Source: Actinomycetota bacterium
Lineage (GTDB): Bacteria > Actinomycetota > Acidimicrobiia > Acidimicrobiales > Ilumatobacteraceae
Assembly: GCA_009701715.1 (NCBI GenBank)
Contig: WLJO01000002.1
Span: forward strand, 1 to 64,000
Direction: 5' to 3'
Length of the DNA: 64,000 nt
Shown: positions 49,147-58,047 of the stretch, piece by piece
How the letters are laid out: every line of letters starts with the position of its first letter
Position numbering within the stretch: position 1 is the stretch's first letter
Position numbers and translations under genes: made by a program
The notes under the pieces: model-generated
Told to the model about the DNA's origin: nothing
What the model saw: the letters and a program-made list of their open reading frames with translations, nothing else
Databases searched by the model: none

Positions 49147-50316
49147 GTGCCATCCGTCGCCGCACTCTCGAGACATCCGGATACGGCGACTGCTATCGGC
49201 GAGGTGGTCGGCACGGTGCTCGAGCAAATCGGGAACGAACCCGACCTCGCCGTCTTGTTCCTCACCCCCAGCCACCTGCCGGCGGTGGAACACGCAGGTG
49301 CCACCGTCCAGACCCTGCTTGCGCCGGCCGCGTTTATCGGTGCGGGCGCAAGCGGTGTACTCGCCGCTGCCGAGGCCGTGGAGAGCAGGCCAGGCGTTGC
49401 GCTCTGGGCCGCACGATGGCCCTCCCGCCATGAGCGTGCCGCCGAGATCCATCCGCTCCACCTGACGGCAAACCGTCCCACAGGCAAAGACGGACCGTGG
49501 CAGTTCGACGGGCTTGAGGAAGCACCCATCGGCGCTGGTCGCGGTCTGCTTCTGCTCACCGACCCGTTTACGTTCCCGGCGGACGAATTCCTCGAACTTC
49601 TGGCGACCACCGCACCGGGAATGCCCATCGTTGGCGGACTGGCCTCCGCGGCACACGCCCCGACCGGCAACCGTCTCGTCGTTGGCGGTCGAGTGGTGCG
49701 TAACGGGGCAGTTGGAGTGATCGTCCCGCTCGACCTGCTCGCCCCAGCCGTCGTGTCCCAAGGGTGCCGTCCCATCGGCAAGCCGATGACCGTCACGAAG
49801 TCGATCAATAACGTGCTGTACGAACTCGCCGGACGGCCGGCACTTGATGCCGTCCTCGACCTAGTTGCCGGCCTCGAGCCGACCGAGCGAGCACTCGCGG
49901 ACCTCGGGCTCCATTGCGGCATCGTCGTAGACGACTCCAAGCTCGACTTCGGGAGGGGCGACTTCCTGATCCGGGGCGTACTCGGGGCAAGCAAAGAACA
50001 CCGGGCCGTGGTGATCGGCGACCAAGCCCCCATCGGGACCACCGTCCAGTTTCAGGTACGCGATGCGGCCACGGCAGGTGAGGACCTCGAGGAACTCCTC
50101 GGGCAGGCAGAGGCCAACTTGAACGGTGCACTCGTGTTCACGTGCAACGGCCGGGGTGCGGCGATGTTCGGCAGTGCCGATCACGATGCTGCGATCGTCT
50201 CGGAGGCGGTTCCGCAGGGTGTCGCGGGGATGTTCTGTGCCGGCGAGATCGGGCCGATCGGCCAACGGAACGCACTTCACGGATTCACCGCGTCGCTCGC
50301 CCTGTTCCGGGAGTGA
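49147..50316 (+). CDS. FIST N/C domain sensory protein
   Basis: 389 residues. FIST (F-box and intracellular signal transduction) N and C domains, which in other bacteria bind small ligands such as amino acids in signalling proteins. Typical: LAVLFLTPSHLP, VGGLASAAHAP, GAVGVIVPLD, and the C-terminal ALVFTCNGRGAAMFG followed by GMFCAGEIGPIGQRNALHGFTASLALF. No output domain (kinase, cyclase or methyl-accepting region) is fused or adjacent. GTG 49147 is the start by homology; the frame upstream overlaps the previous gene. Confidence 0.9.
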   Translation: MPSVAALSRHPDTATAIGEVVGTVLEQIGNEPDLAVLFLTPSHLPAVEHAGATVQTLLAPAAFIGAGASGVLAAAEAVESRPGVALWAARWPSRHERAAEIHPLHLTANRPTGKDGPWQFDGLEEAPIGAGRGLLLLTDPFTFPADEFLELLATTAPGMPIVGGLASAAHAPTGNRLVVGGRVVRNGAVGVIVPLDLLAPAVVSQGCRPIGKPMTVTKSINNVLYELAGRPALDAVLDLVAGLEPTERALADLGLHCGIVVDDSKLDFGRGDFLIRGVLGASKEHRAVVIGDQAPIGTTVQFQVRDAATAGEDLEELLGQAEANLNGALVFTCNGRGAAMFGSADHDAAIVSEAVPQGVAGMFCAGEIGPIGQRNALHGFTASLALFRE

Positions 50317-50333
50317 CGAACCTGCAGCCTCTC

Positions 50334-50355
50334 GGGCCCGCTAAAGGCCGGGCCC
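50334..50355 (+). terminator. GC hairpin after the FIST gene
   Basis: GGGCCCG (50334-50340) pairs with CGGGCCC (50349-50355) around an 8-nt loop, 18 nt after the FIST stop. No T-run follows, as is common for actinobacterial terminators; function uncertain. Confidence 0.45.
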
Positions 50356-50370
50356 CCGGTGCCGCACCAC

Positions 50371-50376
50371 TAACCT
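50371..50376 (+). promoter_or_regulatory. -10 hexamer of tkt
   Basis: TAACCT, last T exactly 7 nt before GTG 50383. Confidence 0.55.
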
Positions 50377-50382
50377 CGCGTT

Positions 50383-52344
50383 GTGCCTTCCCGCCTCACA
50401 CCCGCTCAGGACGCCGCCGCAATCTCGCTGATCCGGGGCCTCGCCATCGATGCGCCCCTGTACGCCAAGAGTGGACACCAAGGGACGGCAATGGCGCTCG
50501 CTCCCCTCGCGCACGTGCTGTATAGCCGAATCATGAAGCACGATCCGAACAGGCCCGACTGGCCGGACCGCGATCGCTTCATCCTCTCCGGCGGCCACGC
50601 TTCGATCCTGCAGTACTCGTTGCTGTTCCTCAACGGGTACGGGCTCGAGCTCGACGACATCAAGGCGTTCCGCCAGTGGGGTTCGGCAACGCCCGGTCAC
50701 CCCGAGGTTGGTCACACCGCTGGCGTGGAGGTCACCACCGGGCCGCTCGGTCAGGGTTTCGCGAACGCTGTCGGCATGGCCATCGCCGAGCGTGAGCTTC
50801 GCTCGCGCTTCGGCTCCGATGTGATGGACCACCACATCTACGTGATCGCCGGCGACGGCTGTTTGATGGAGGGCATCAGCCACGAGGCAGCCTCCCTTGC
50901 GGGTCATCTCGGGCTCGGTCACCTCGTGTGCATCTTCGACGACAACAAGATCACCATCGACGGCGCCACCTCGCTCGCCTGTTCCGACGACGTAGCCGGG
51001 CGCTTCGAGTCATATGGCTGGCACGTGGACGTCGTCGGCGAGATTGCCGACGACGTCGATGCGCTCGAGTCAGCGATCCTTCGTGCCAAGTCGGTGCAGG
51101 ACCGGCCGAGCATCATCGTGCTGCGTTCACACATCGCAGCGCCGTCACCGGACCACATGGACAATCACGAGGCACATGGAAACCCCTTCACCAAGGAGGA
51201 TGCGAGCCGCACCAAGGCCGTAATGGGCATCCCTGACGAGCCCTACTGGGCCCCTGCCGAAACAGTGGCTGCGTACCGTAAGGCAGTCGCGACGGCGGGT
51301 GCTGCTGAGGCAGGCGCATGGCAGTCCCGATTCGCCGCCTCCTCCCTCGATCGATCGGCGTGGGACGCCGCCTGGGGCACCGGCGCCTCCGACGCGCTGG
51401 AGACGCTGCTCCCCCGCTTCGAACAGGGAGAGAGCGTCGCAACCCGCGTTGCTGTCCAGAAGGCGCTCGTCGCCGCACTGCCGGCACTCCCGGGACTGGT
51501 AGCCGGTGCTGCGGACCTCACGGGGAACACCGGGGTCAAGCTCGGCCTTACCGTGCAATCCGTTGCGAACCCCGAAGGACGTCAGGTCTATTACGGAATC
51601 CGTGAGCATGCGATGGGCGCGGCGATGGTCGGCATGGCGCTCCACGGAGGCGCGCTCCCGGTCGGAGGAACGTTCTTCGTGTTTGCCGACTACCTCCGCC
51701 CCTCGCTGCGTCTCGCCGCGCTCAGCGGCGCAAAGGCGTGGTTCGTGTTCACCCACGACTCGGTGGGTGTCGGCGAGGACGGTCCCACCCACCAACCGGT
51801 GGAGCACCTTGCCACGCTGCGGGCGATTCCCGGCCTGCAGGTGATCCGGCCCGCGGATGCGAACGAGACGGTCGCTGCACTGCGCGCGGGCATCGCCTAC
51901 AACGGTCCTACCGCGCTGGTTCTCTCGAGGCAGAACCTTCCGGTGTGCACCGACGGGTCGGCCGTGGACCGTGGCGCGGCGGTTCTGCGCGGGCCGTCGG
52001 ACGCGCGCATCACCCTGCTCGCAACGGGCTCTGAGGTGCATCTCGTGCTCGCCGCCGCGGAACTGCTCGCCGCTGCCGGCGTATCCGCACGTGTGGTGTC
52101 GATGCCCTCGTGGGACCGGTTTGCACTGCAGGACCGCTCGTACCGCGACAGTGTGCTTCCGCCCTCGATACCCACGCTGTCTGTCGAGGCTGCCACCACC
52201 TTTGGTTGGGAGCGCTACGCAGACGAGTGCATCGGGATCGATCGTTTCGGTGCCAGCGCACCGGGACCGGTCGTGCTCGACAAACTCGGCATCAACGTTG
52301 ACCACGTGGTTGCCCGGGCAACCGCTCTCCTGCAGGAGGCATGA
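50383..52344 (+). CDS. tkt: Transketolase
   Basis: 653 residues. Thiamine-diphosphate enzyme of the pentose phosphate pathway, transferring two-carbon ketol units. TPP motif GDGCLMEGISHEAASLAGHLGL...DDNKITIDG near 165-200, substrate loops SGHQGTAM and GATPGHPE-like (SATPGHPEVGHTAGVEVTTGPLGQG). The catalytic Glu is in YGIREHAMGAAMVG. GTG start set by the -10 upstream. The transaldolase gene begins 4 bp after its stop, so the two non-oxidative pentose phosphate enzymes are co-expressed. Confidence 0.96.
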   Translation: MPSRLTPAQDAAAISLIRGLAIDAPLYAKSGHQGTAMALAPLAHVLYSRIMKHDPNRPDWPDRDRFILSGGHASILQYSLLFLNGYGLELDDIKAFRQWGSATPGHPEVGHTAGVEVTTGPLGQGFANAVGMAIAERELRSRFGSDVMDHHIYVIAGDGCLMEGISHEAASLAGHLGLGHLVCIFDDNKITIDGATSLACSDDVAGRFESYGWHVDVVGEIADDVDALESAILRAKSVQDRPSIIVLRSHIAAPSPDHMDNHEAHGNPFTKEDASRTKAVMGIPDEPYWAPAETVAAYRKAVATAGAAEAGAWQSRFAASSLDRSAWDAAWGTGASDALETLLPRFEQGESVATRVAVQKALVAALPALPGLVAGAADLTGNTGVKLGLTVQSVANPEGRQVYYGIREHAMGAAMVGMALHGGALPVGGTFFVFADYLRPSLRLAALSGAKAWFVFTHDSVGVGEDGPTHQPVEHLATLRAIPGLQVIRPADANETVAALRAGIAYNGPTALVLSRQNLPVCTDGSAVDRGAAVLRGPSDARITLLATGSEVHLVLAAAELLAAAGVSARVVSMPSWDRFALQDRSYRDSVLPPSIPTLSVEAATTFGWERYADECIGIDRFGASAPGPVVLDKLGINVDHVVARATALLQEA

Positions 52345-52348
52345 GTAG

Positions 52349-53455
52349 ATGAACCGACTGGTGCGTCTGTACGAAGACTTCGGTCAGAGCCCCTGGCTCG
52401 ACAACCTCAAGCGAGGTTTCATCACCTCCGGAGCACTGGCCTCCGTCCGGGACCGAGGCGTGCGCGGCCTCACCTCGAACCCAACGATCTTCCAGAAGGC
52501 AATACAGGGCTCACCCGAATACGACGACCAGTTCCGCGGGCTCGTTGCGGCGGGCACGAGCACCATCGACTGCTACTGGGCGTTGGTGCTCGACGACATC
52601 CGTGGCGCACTCGATGTCTTCGCCCCGCTCCACAAGAGTTCGTCCGGGATTGACGGCTATGTGTCGGTGGAGGTCGACCCGGGACTTGCGCACGACACGG
52701 ATGGAACCATCTCAGCCGCGCGGCACCTCGATACCGTCGTGAACCGGCCCAACCTCATGGTCAAGGTTCCCGCGACGGTCGAGGGTCTTGCGGCCATCGA
52801 GCAGATGATCTCCGAGGGCCGCAGCATCAACGTCACCCTGATCTTCAGCCTCGACCGCTACGAGCGGGTGATGGAGGCATATCTCTCGGGCCTCGAGACA
52901 TTTGCCAAGGACCCGGCGGTGGATCTCTCGGCCGTCGCGAGTGTCGCAAGCTTCTTCATCTCCCGGGTCGACAGCGAAGTCGACGCACGCCTCGATGCGA
53001 TCGGGACCGACGACGCACTCGCGCTGCGAGGCCGCGCTGCCGTCGCCCAGGGGAAACTTGCGTACGAGCTCTTCACGAAGGCGTTCTCGGGCCCCCGCTG
53101 GGAGCGGCTAGCAGCACGTGGTGCACGCGTGCAGCGTCCGCTGTGGGCGTCCACGTCCACCAAGAACCCTGCCTACCCCGACACGCTGTATGTCGACGAG
53201 TTGATCGGGCCGCACACGGTGAACACCCTTCCGGATGCAACGCTCGAGGCCTTCGCCGATCACGGCAACCTCGCACGAACGGTGGATGCCGGGCTCGATC
53301 TCGCGCACCAGGCGTGGTCCTCCCTGCCGACGGTGGGTATCGACCTCGACGAGGTTGCCGCCAAGCTCGAGCGCGAGGGTGTGCTGTCGTTCCAGAAGTC
53401 CTTCACAGATCTCCTCGAGGTGCTCGACGCAAAGGCGGCCGAACTCCGGGGCTGA
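52349..53455 (+). CDS. tal: Transaldolase
   Basis: 368 residues, the long actinobacterial type. Transfers dihydroxyacetone from sedoheptulose-7-phosphate to glyceraldehyde-3-phosphate. TSNPTIF near 43-49, the Schiff-base lysine Lys139 in MVKVPAT, and NVTLIFSLDRY near 160. ATG 52349 follows the purine-rich AGGAG at the tkt end. Operon partner of tkt. Confidence 0.96.
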   Translation: MNRLVRLYEDFGQSPWLDNLKRGFITSGALASVRDRGVRGLTSNPTIFQKAIQGSPEYDDQFRGLVAAGTSTIDCYWALVLDDIRGALDVFAPLHKSSSGIDGYVSVEVDPGLAHDTDGTISAARHLDTVVNRPNLMVKVPATVEGLAAIEQMISEGRSINVTLIFSLDRYERVMEAYLSGLETFAKDPAVDLSAVASVASFFISRVDSEVDARLDAIGTDDALALRGRAAVAQGKLAYELFTKAFSGPRWERLAARGARVQRPLWASTSTKNPAYPDTLYVDELIGPHTVNTLPDATLEAFADHGNLARTVDAGLDLAHQAWSSLPTVGIDLDEVAAKLEREGVLSFQKSFTDLLEVLDAKAAELRG

Positions 53456-53483
53456 CCCCGGGCGCGACCCGACCGGAGCGGTG

Positions 53484-53489
53484 TACGGT
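53484..53489 (+). promoter_or_regulatory. -10 hexamer of the MOSC gene
   Basis: TACGGT, last T exactly 7 nt before ATG 53496; selects this ATG over the in-frame upstream starts inside tal. Confidence 0.5.
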
Positions 53490-53495
53490 CCGATC

Positions 53496-54338
53496 ATGAG
53501 GCTCAGCGAGATCTGGACGTACCCCGTCAAGTCGATGATCGGGTTCACCACACCGAGCGCGTTGCTCGGCGAGACCGGCATCGTCGGGGACAGGCGGTGG
53601 GCGCTCCGAGACGCAGCGAACGGGGGCCTGCGGACCGGCAAGAAAGTTTCAGCACTCATGCAGTGCGCCGCGACGACGGACGGGCCGGACAGCCCCGCCG
53701 CACGGATCGTGCTCCCCGACGGCACCGTGACCTCCACCGACGCTCCGGATATCAACGCCCGACTGAGCGCGGTGGCGGGGTTCCCTGTCCACCTCGACGG
53801 ACGGCCCGCCCACGGTTCTGAGCCCCGGCGCAGGGAGGCTCCACCGGCCGGGAGCGATCCGCTCTCCGAGATCCGAGAGGTGATGGGGCGGATCGGATCC
53901 GAGCCGCTGCCGGACTTCTCGGTCTTCCCGGCCGATGTGTTGGAGTTCGAGGGGCCGCTCGGCGGGTACTACGACGCGCTGCCCCTTCTCATCATGACCA
54001 CCTCGACGATGCGCACGCTCAGCGATGCGCTGCCGGGGTCGGTGGTCGACGTGCTGAGGTTCCGCCCGAGCCTCATGATCGATACCGACGCTGCCCCCGG
54101 CTACCCGGAGGCCGGTTGGGCACGCGGCACGCGGCTGGCGGTCGGTTCGGCCCTGCTCGAGATCGAGATGGGCTGTCCGCGCTGCGTCATGCCCACCCGC
54201 GAGGTGAACGCGTCCATCCCTGCCGATCGCGAGATCCTCCGGTACATCGTGAGGGAACTCGACCAGAACCTCGGTGTGTACGCGCGTGTGCTGCGCGGCG
54301 GCACGGTGGGTGTGGGCGACGAAGTCGTCGTCGCCTGA
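53496..54338 (+). CDS. MOSC domain protein
   Basis: 280 residues. N-terminal MOSC beta-barrel (RLSEIWTYPVKSMIG ... GIVGDRRWAL) and C-terminal MOSC core with a conserved cysteine region (EMGCPRCVMPTREV, about 225-238). In the mARC/YcbX group that Cys ligates the molybdenum cofactor for reduction of N-hydroxylated compounds. Members without partner proteins may only bind or transfer sulfur. No Moco biosynthesis genes are nearby. Confidence 0.88.
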   Translation: MRLSEIWTYPVKSMIGFTTPSALLGETGIVGDRRWALRDAANGGLRTGKKVSALMQCAATTDGPDSPAARIVLPDGTVTSTDAPDINARLSAVAGFPVHLDGRPAHGSEPRRREAPPAGSDPLSEIREVMGRIGSEPLPDFSVFPADVLEFEGPLGGYYDALPLLIMTTSTMRTLSDALPGSVVDVLRFRPSLMIDTDAAPGYPEAGWARGTRLAVGSALLEIEMGCPRCVMPTREVNASIPADREILRYIVRELDQNLGVYARVLRGGTVGVGDEVVVA

Positions 54339-54344
54339 CACCTG

Positions 54345-54557
54345 TTACCCGCTGTTCGCTGCCTCGTCCTCGACACCCCGCAGGAGATACGCCGCCTTCT
54401 CCACCGCCCGACGAGCCTGTGTCAGTTGCTTCTCTGCAGCCGGACGAGCGGTGGGTCCCGAGCGGAGCGCCTCGCGGATCGAGTCAATGGCAAGATCCGC
54501 GATCTCGTCGGAGATGACCGAGAGTCGCTCCGCGATCTCGTCCGCCCGACCGGTCAC
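54345..54557 (-). CDS. Small helical protein
   Basis: 70 residues, almost entirely helical: two amphipathic stretches (RADEIAERLSVISDEIADLAIDSIREAL and AAEKQLTQARRAVEKAAYLL) that could form an antiparallel coiled coil. GTG 54557 overlaps the glcF stop (GTGA), so it is the last gene of the glc operon. Not recognised; the longer frame upstream is inside glcF. Confidence 0.65.
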   Translation of the reverse strand: MTGRADEIAERLSVISDEIADLAIDSIREALRSGPTARPAAEKQLTQARRAVEKAAYLLRGVEDEAANSG

Positions 54558-55705
54558 CGGAGCGCCTCTGCCACAAGGTCCATCGGGTGGCGTACGTTGA
54601 GGCCGGCGGCGGCCAAGTGCATGGCACAACCGGGATTCCCGCTCGCGATCACGGTTGCACCACTGCTACCGGCAGCGCGCCCGATCGACGCCACTTTCCT
54701 GTCCCGGATGTCACTGGCGAGTGCGGGCTGTAGAGCGCTGTATGCGCCGCCTGCGCCGCAGCACAGGCCCTCGTCGTCTAGCTCCACGACCCCGGCAACC
54801 GCAGCGAGCACGGTGCGGGTGTGCTGGTGGGCCTTCTGCACGTGGCGAAGGTGACACGGATCCTGGACCACCACCGGACCGAGGTGCCGGAGGGGGCGCA
54901 GTCGGTCAACGCGGGCGGCAACAAACTCCTGCGAGTCAACGACGCGAGCCGAAAAGACACGCGCCTGCTCGGTGCCGAGCAGGTGGCCATAGTCCTTCAG
55001 CGCAGCGCCGCAACCTGCCGAGTTGACAATGATCGGAGCGCTCCCGGGCATGGAGGCCATGACGGAATCGGCGAGCGCACGGGCATCGCCGGTGAGACCG
55101 GCGTGCGTGTGCAGTGCACCGCAGCAGCCACCGCCGGACCGGGGCACCTGCACGGTGGTGCCCACCGCAGCAAGTACCTCCGCAGTGGAACGGTGGGTGG
55201 ACCGTTGCCACGCGTCCATTACGCAACCGGTGAAGAGCCAGGCGTCCTGGCCTGTGCTACGAACGGCGGCGCCCCGGCGTAACGCCAAACGGGGAAGCCC
55301 GAGGCGCCTGGGCACGAGCCCGGTGCGCTGGACGAGCGCGAGCGCGGTGGACCCTACGAGCAGGAGGCGGTGATGCGGGAGCATCCGGAACGCGAACCGC
55401 TGCCACTTCGGAGTGATGCGACCGAGTGCAGCGAGCGCCTCCCGAGTGCCTTCCATGAGGTGGCCGAACTGGACCCCACTGGGACACGCCGTCTCGCAGC
55501 CCCTGCACTGCACGCAGGTCTCCATCGATCTCACGAAGTCGTCCCCGGGCTCGAGACCCTCCCACTGCACGGCACGCATCGCCGTGATTCGGCCTCGGGG
55601 GGATAACGCCTCCTCCCCCGACACCCGGAACGTCGGGCAGTGCGGCAGACAAAGTCCGCACGACACGCACCCGCTCAGCTCGTCATCGGACAGCGGCAGT
55701 CTCAT
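54554..55705 (-). CDS. glcF: Glycolate oxidase iron-sulfur subunit
   Basis: 383 residues. Two [4Fe-4S] motifs near the N terminus (CVSCGLCLPHCP, 13-24, and CVQCRGCETACPS near 64-76), then two CCG-type cysteine-rich domains (GGGCCGAL and GLCCGAGG) that hold further cofactors or contacts. Passes electrons from the GlcD/GlcE flavins. ATG 55705 overlaps the glcE stop. Third gene of glcDEF. Confidence 0.93.
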   Translation of the reverse strand: MRLPLSDDELSGCVSCGLCLPHCPTFRVSGEEALSPRGRITAMRAVQWEGLEPGDDFVRSMETCVQCRGCETACPSGVQFGHLMEGTREALAALGRITPKWQRFAFRMLPHHRLLLVGSTALALVQRTGLVPRRLGLPRLALRRGAAVRSTGQDAWLFTGCVMDAWQRSTHRSTAEVLAAVGTTVQVPRSGGGCCGALHTHAGLTGDARALADSVMASMPGSAPIIVNSAGCGAALKDYGHLLGTEQARVFSARVVDSQEFVAARVDRLRPLRHLGPVVVQDPCHLRHVQKAHQHTRTVLAAVAGVVELDDEGLCCGAGGAYSALQPALASDIRDRKVASIGRAAGSSGATVIASGNPGCAMHLAAAGLNVRHPMDLVAEALR

Positions 55706-56598
55706 GACATCCCTCCGGTCGTCCCCAGCACGTCCAACACATCGAGGCCGGGGTTGAGGCGGCCTGTCGGGTCGAACAAGCCCTTGATCTGTCCGTGCAG
55801 CAAGCGCACCTCGGTCGACACCGCCGTTCCCGTCGGGGTGGGTTCGCCATGGTGAACCACCCCGACGCCGATCTCGGCCACGAACGTACCGGTGAGCGAA
55901 CGGAGTGACGTCGGCGCAACCGAGCGCCGAGAGCCGACCGGGAGCGTGGGTGGGCCGTGGACCTCGCGTGCACCGCTCACCGACCCGGCCTGGGCCTCAA
56001 CGTCCTCCGCATGGCCCTCGAGACAGACCCACGTCGTCTCGCCGTCCCACAGCAACGACGCCGGCCGGTAGAGCGACCCGAGCAGCGCGAACGGGTCAGC
56101 GTCCGTCGTGGCGAACCAGCGAGACACCGCCGGACGTGGCCGCGTGCGCAGGATCACCTCGCCGAGGAATCCGAGCGTGCCGAACGAGCCGACGAGGAGC
56201 CGACAGAGGTCGAAGCCACTCACGTTCTTCACCGTTTGACCCCCGGCCTTCACAACCTGGCCCTGAGCGCCCACGTAACGAGCCTGCAGCAGCGTGTCGC
56301 GAACCGGGCCGCGACCGAGTCGGTACACATCGCTGCGACCGCACGCGAGTGCTCCGCCCACCGTTCCCCCGGCGGGGAGAGCGAGGGACTGACCCGCCTC
56401 GGCAAGCGTTGACAGCAACTCGTTCACCGTGGTTCCAGCACCACAACGCACCGTCATCTCAGCAGGCTCAAACTCGACGATGCCGCTGGGTGCTGCGACG
56501 CAGCGCGCGTCTGGCATCGGTCCACCGCGCGTTCCTGCGCCCGACACCGTGACCGGGTCCGAGGCACCGACCGACTCGGCAAAGGCGGTCAGATCCAT
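55702..56598 (-). CDS. glcE: Glycolate oxidase FAD-binding subunit
   Basis: 298 residues. FAD-binding domain of PCMH type (AEMTVRCGAGTTVNELLSTLAEAGQSLALPAGGTVGGALA, about 45-84; KNVSGFDLCRLLVGSFGTLG). ATG 56598 overlaps the end of glcD by 10 nt; the 11-residue extension upstream is inside glcD. The N terminus is shorter than in Escherichia coli GlcE (350). Confidence 0.92.
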   Translation of the reverse strand: MDLTAFAESVGASDPVTVSGAGTRGGPMPDARCVAAPSGIVEFEPAEMTVRCGAGTTVNELLSTLAEAGQSLALPAGGTVGGALACGRSDVYRLGRGPVRDTLLQARYVGAQGQVVKAGGQTVKNVSGFDLCRLLVGSFGTLGFLGEVILRTRPRPAVSRWFATTDADPFALLGSLYRPASLLWDGETTWVCLEGHAEDVEAQAGSVSGAREVHGPPTLPVGSRRSVAPTSLRSLTGTFVAEIGVGVVHHGEPTPTGTAVSTEVRLLHGQIKGLFDPTGRLNPGLDVLDVLGTTGGMS

Positions 56599-58010
56599 GC
56601 GCCCTCCGGCACCGAGTGCACGTCCCCGCACGAGGCAGGCGAGGGAAGGACCTTCATCGGGTTCGCAAGCGCAAGCGGGTCGAACGCCCGGCGGAGCAGT
56701 GCCTGCGCCTCCAGATCGTCGGGGCCGAACATGAGCGACATGTAGTCACGCTTCTCCAGACCGATTCCGTGTTCCCCAGACAGCACCCCTCCGACCGCGA
56801 CCGAGACCGCCACGATCTCCTCGCCGGCCCGGTGTACCCGCTCCATCGTCCCCGGCTCGCGACGGTCGAAGACGAGCAGTGGATGCAGGTTTCCGTCGCC
56901 TGCATGGAAAACGTTGAGGACCAGAAGTTCGTGGCGCTCGGCGATCTCGTACACCTTGGCGAGCACCTCGGTGAGGCGCCTTCGCGGCACCACGGTGTCG
57001 TGCAGGTAATAGTTCGGCTTGATGCGCGCGATCGCCCCGAACGCAGATTTGCGCCCCTTCCAGAGGAGGAGTCGCTCCGCCTCGTCCTGGGCCACCCTGA
57101 CGCTTCGGGCGCCGTGCTCCCGACCGATCTCTATCACCCGTCGTACATCGGCATCGAGACCCACTGGGAGACCGGTGACCTCCACGAGCAGCACCGCGGC
57201 AGCGTCGAGGGGCAGACCGGCATGCACGAAGGCCTCGACCGCCTGGATACACAGACGGTCCATCATCTCGAGCGCCGCCGGGAGGATCCCGCCGGCAATG
57301 ATGGCCGACACGGTGTTGGCCCCGTCGTCCACGCTCGAGAAGTCCATGAGGAGTGTCCGCACGGCCGGCGGGTTCTGGGTGAGCCGAACACACACCTTGG
57401 TCGTGATGCCGAGCATGCCCTCGCTGCCTACGAACACGCCGCGCAGGTCGTAGCCCGTTGGTTCGGGGTCCTCGCCACCGAGCACCGTGACGGACCCGTC
57501 CGGAAGCACGACCTCAAGAGCGAGGATGTGGGAGTTGGTCACGCCGTCCGCAAGACAATGAGGTCCGCCGGAATTGTTCGCCACGTTCCCGCCGATGGAA
57601 CAACTCTGCTGACTCGAGGGATCCGGCGCGAAGTGCAGACCCTCAGGCGCGGTGAACCTCGTGAGATCGAGGTTGAGCACACCCGGCTCCACCCACGCCA
57701 TGCGGTTCTCGACATCCACACTCAGTACCTGGTTCATCTTCGTGAGCGCGATCACCACTGCACCGTCGAGCGGGACCGCCCCACCGGCGAGGCCGGTGCC
57801 CGATCCCCGCGCGACGAAGGGGACACCGTGGCGAACTGCCGCCCGTACACATTCCTGGACCTCAGCGGTCGAGGTGGGCAAGCAGACGACGGAGGTGGAG
57901 CCCGAGATGTTCGATGCATCGCGTGCGTACAGCACAAGTTCTGTCGCGCCAGTGAGCACCCGGTCGGCGCCGAGCACACCACGAAGTTCACGAATTAGCG
58001 TCCCATTCAC
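56589..58010 (-). CDS. glcD: Glycolate oxidase FAD-linked subunit
   Basis: 473 residues. Oxidises glycolate to glyoxylate (or D-lactate-type 2-hydroxy acids). PCMH FAD domain with PFVARGSGTGLAGGAVPLDG (about 64-83) and CSIGGNVANNSGGPHCL; C-terminal FAD-oxidase domain with VFHAGDGNLHP and SGEHGIGLEKRDYM. Starts at GTG 58010, with TAGGGT 10 nt upstream. Glyoxylate made here can be transaminated to glycine and enter the glycine cleavage system coded at the other end of the window. A D-lactate dehydrogenase role cannot be excluded. Confidence 0.92.
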   Translation of the reverse strand: MNGTLIRELRGVLGADRVLTGATELVLYARDASNISGSTSVVCLPTSTAEVQECVRAAVRHGVPFVARGSGTGLAGGAVPLDGAVVIALTKMNQVLSVDVENRMAWVEPGVLNLDLTRFTAPEGLHFAPDPSSQQSCSIGGNVANNSGGPHCLADGVTNSHILALEVVLPDGSVTVLGGEDPEPTGYDLRGVFVGSEGMLGITTKVCVRLTQNPPAVRTLLMDFSSVDDGANTVSAIIAGGILPAALEMMDRLCIQAVEAFVHAGLPLDAAAVLLVEVTGLPVGLDADVRRVIEIGREHGARSVRVAQDEAERLLLWKGRKSAFGAIARIKPNYYLHDTVVPRRRLTEVLAKVYEIAERHELLVLNVFHAGDGNLHPLLVFDRREPGTMERVHRAGEEIVAVSVAVGGVLSGEHGIGLEKRDYMSLMFGPDDLEAQALLRRAFDPLALANPMKVLPSPASCGDVHSVPEGAWI

Positions 58011-58047
58011 CGTCGACAGACCCTAGCGGAGGTACCCTCGCTCACCG

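Noticed and set aside
56616-57998. 460-codon open frame opposite glcD, and similar ones opposite typA (59212-60882), tkt (51145-52305) and helY (28484-30028)
   Set aside because: All are shadows; none has a promoter hexamer at the 7-8 nt spacing or any known domain.
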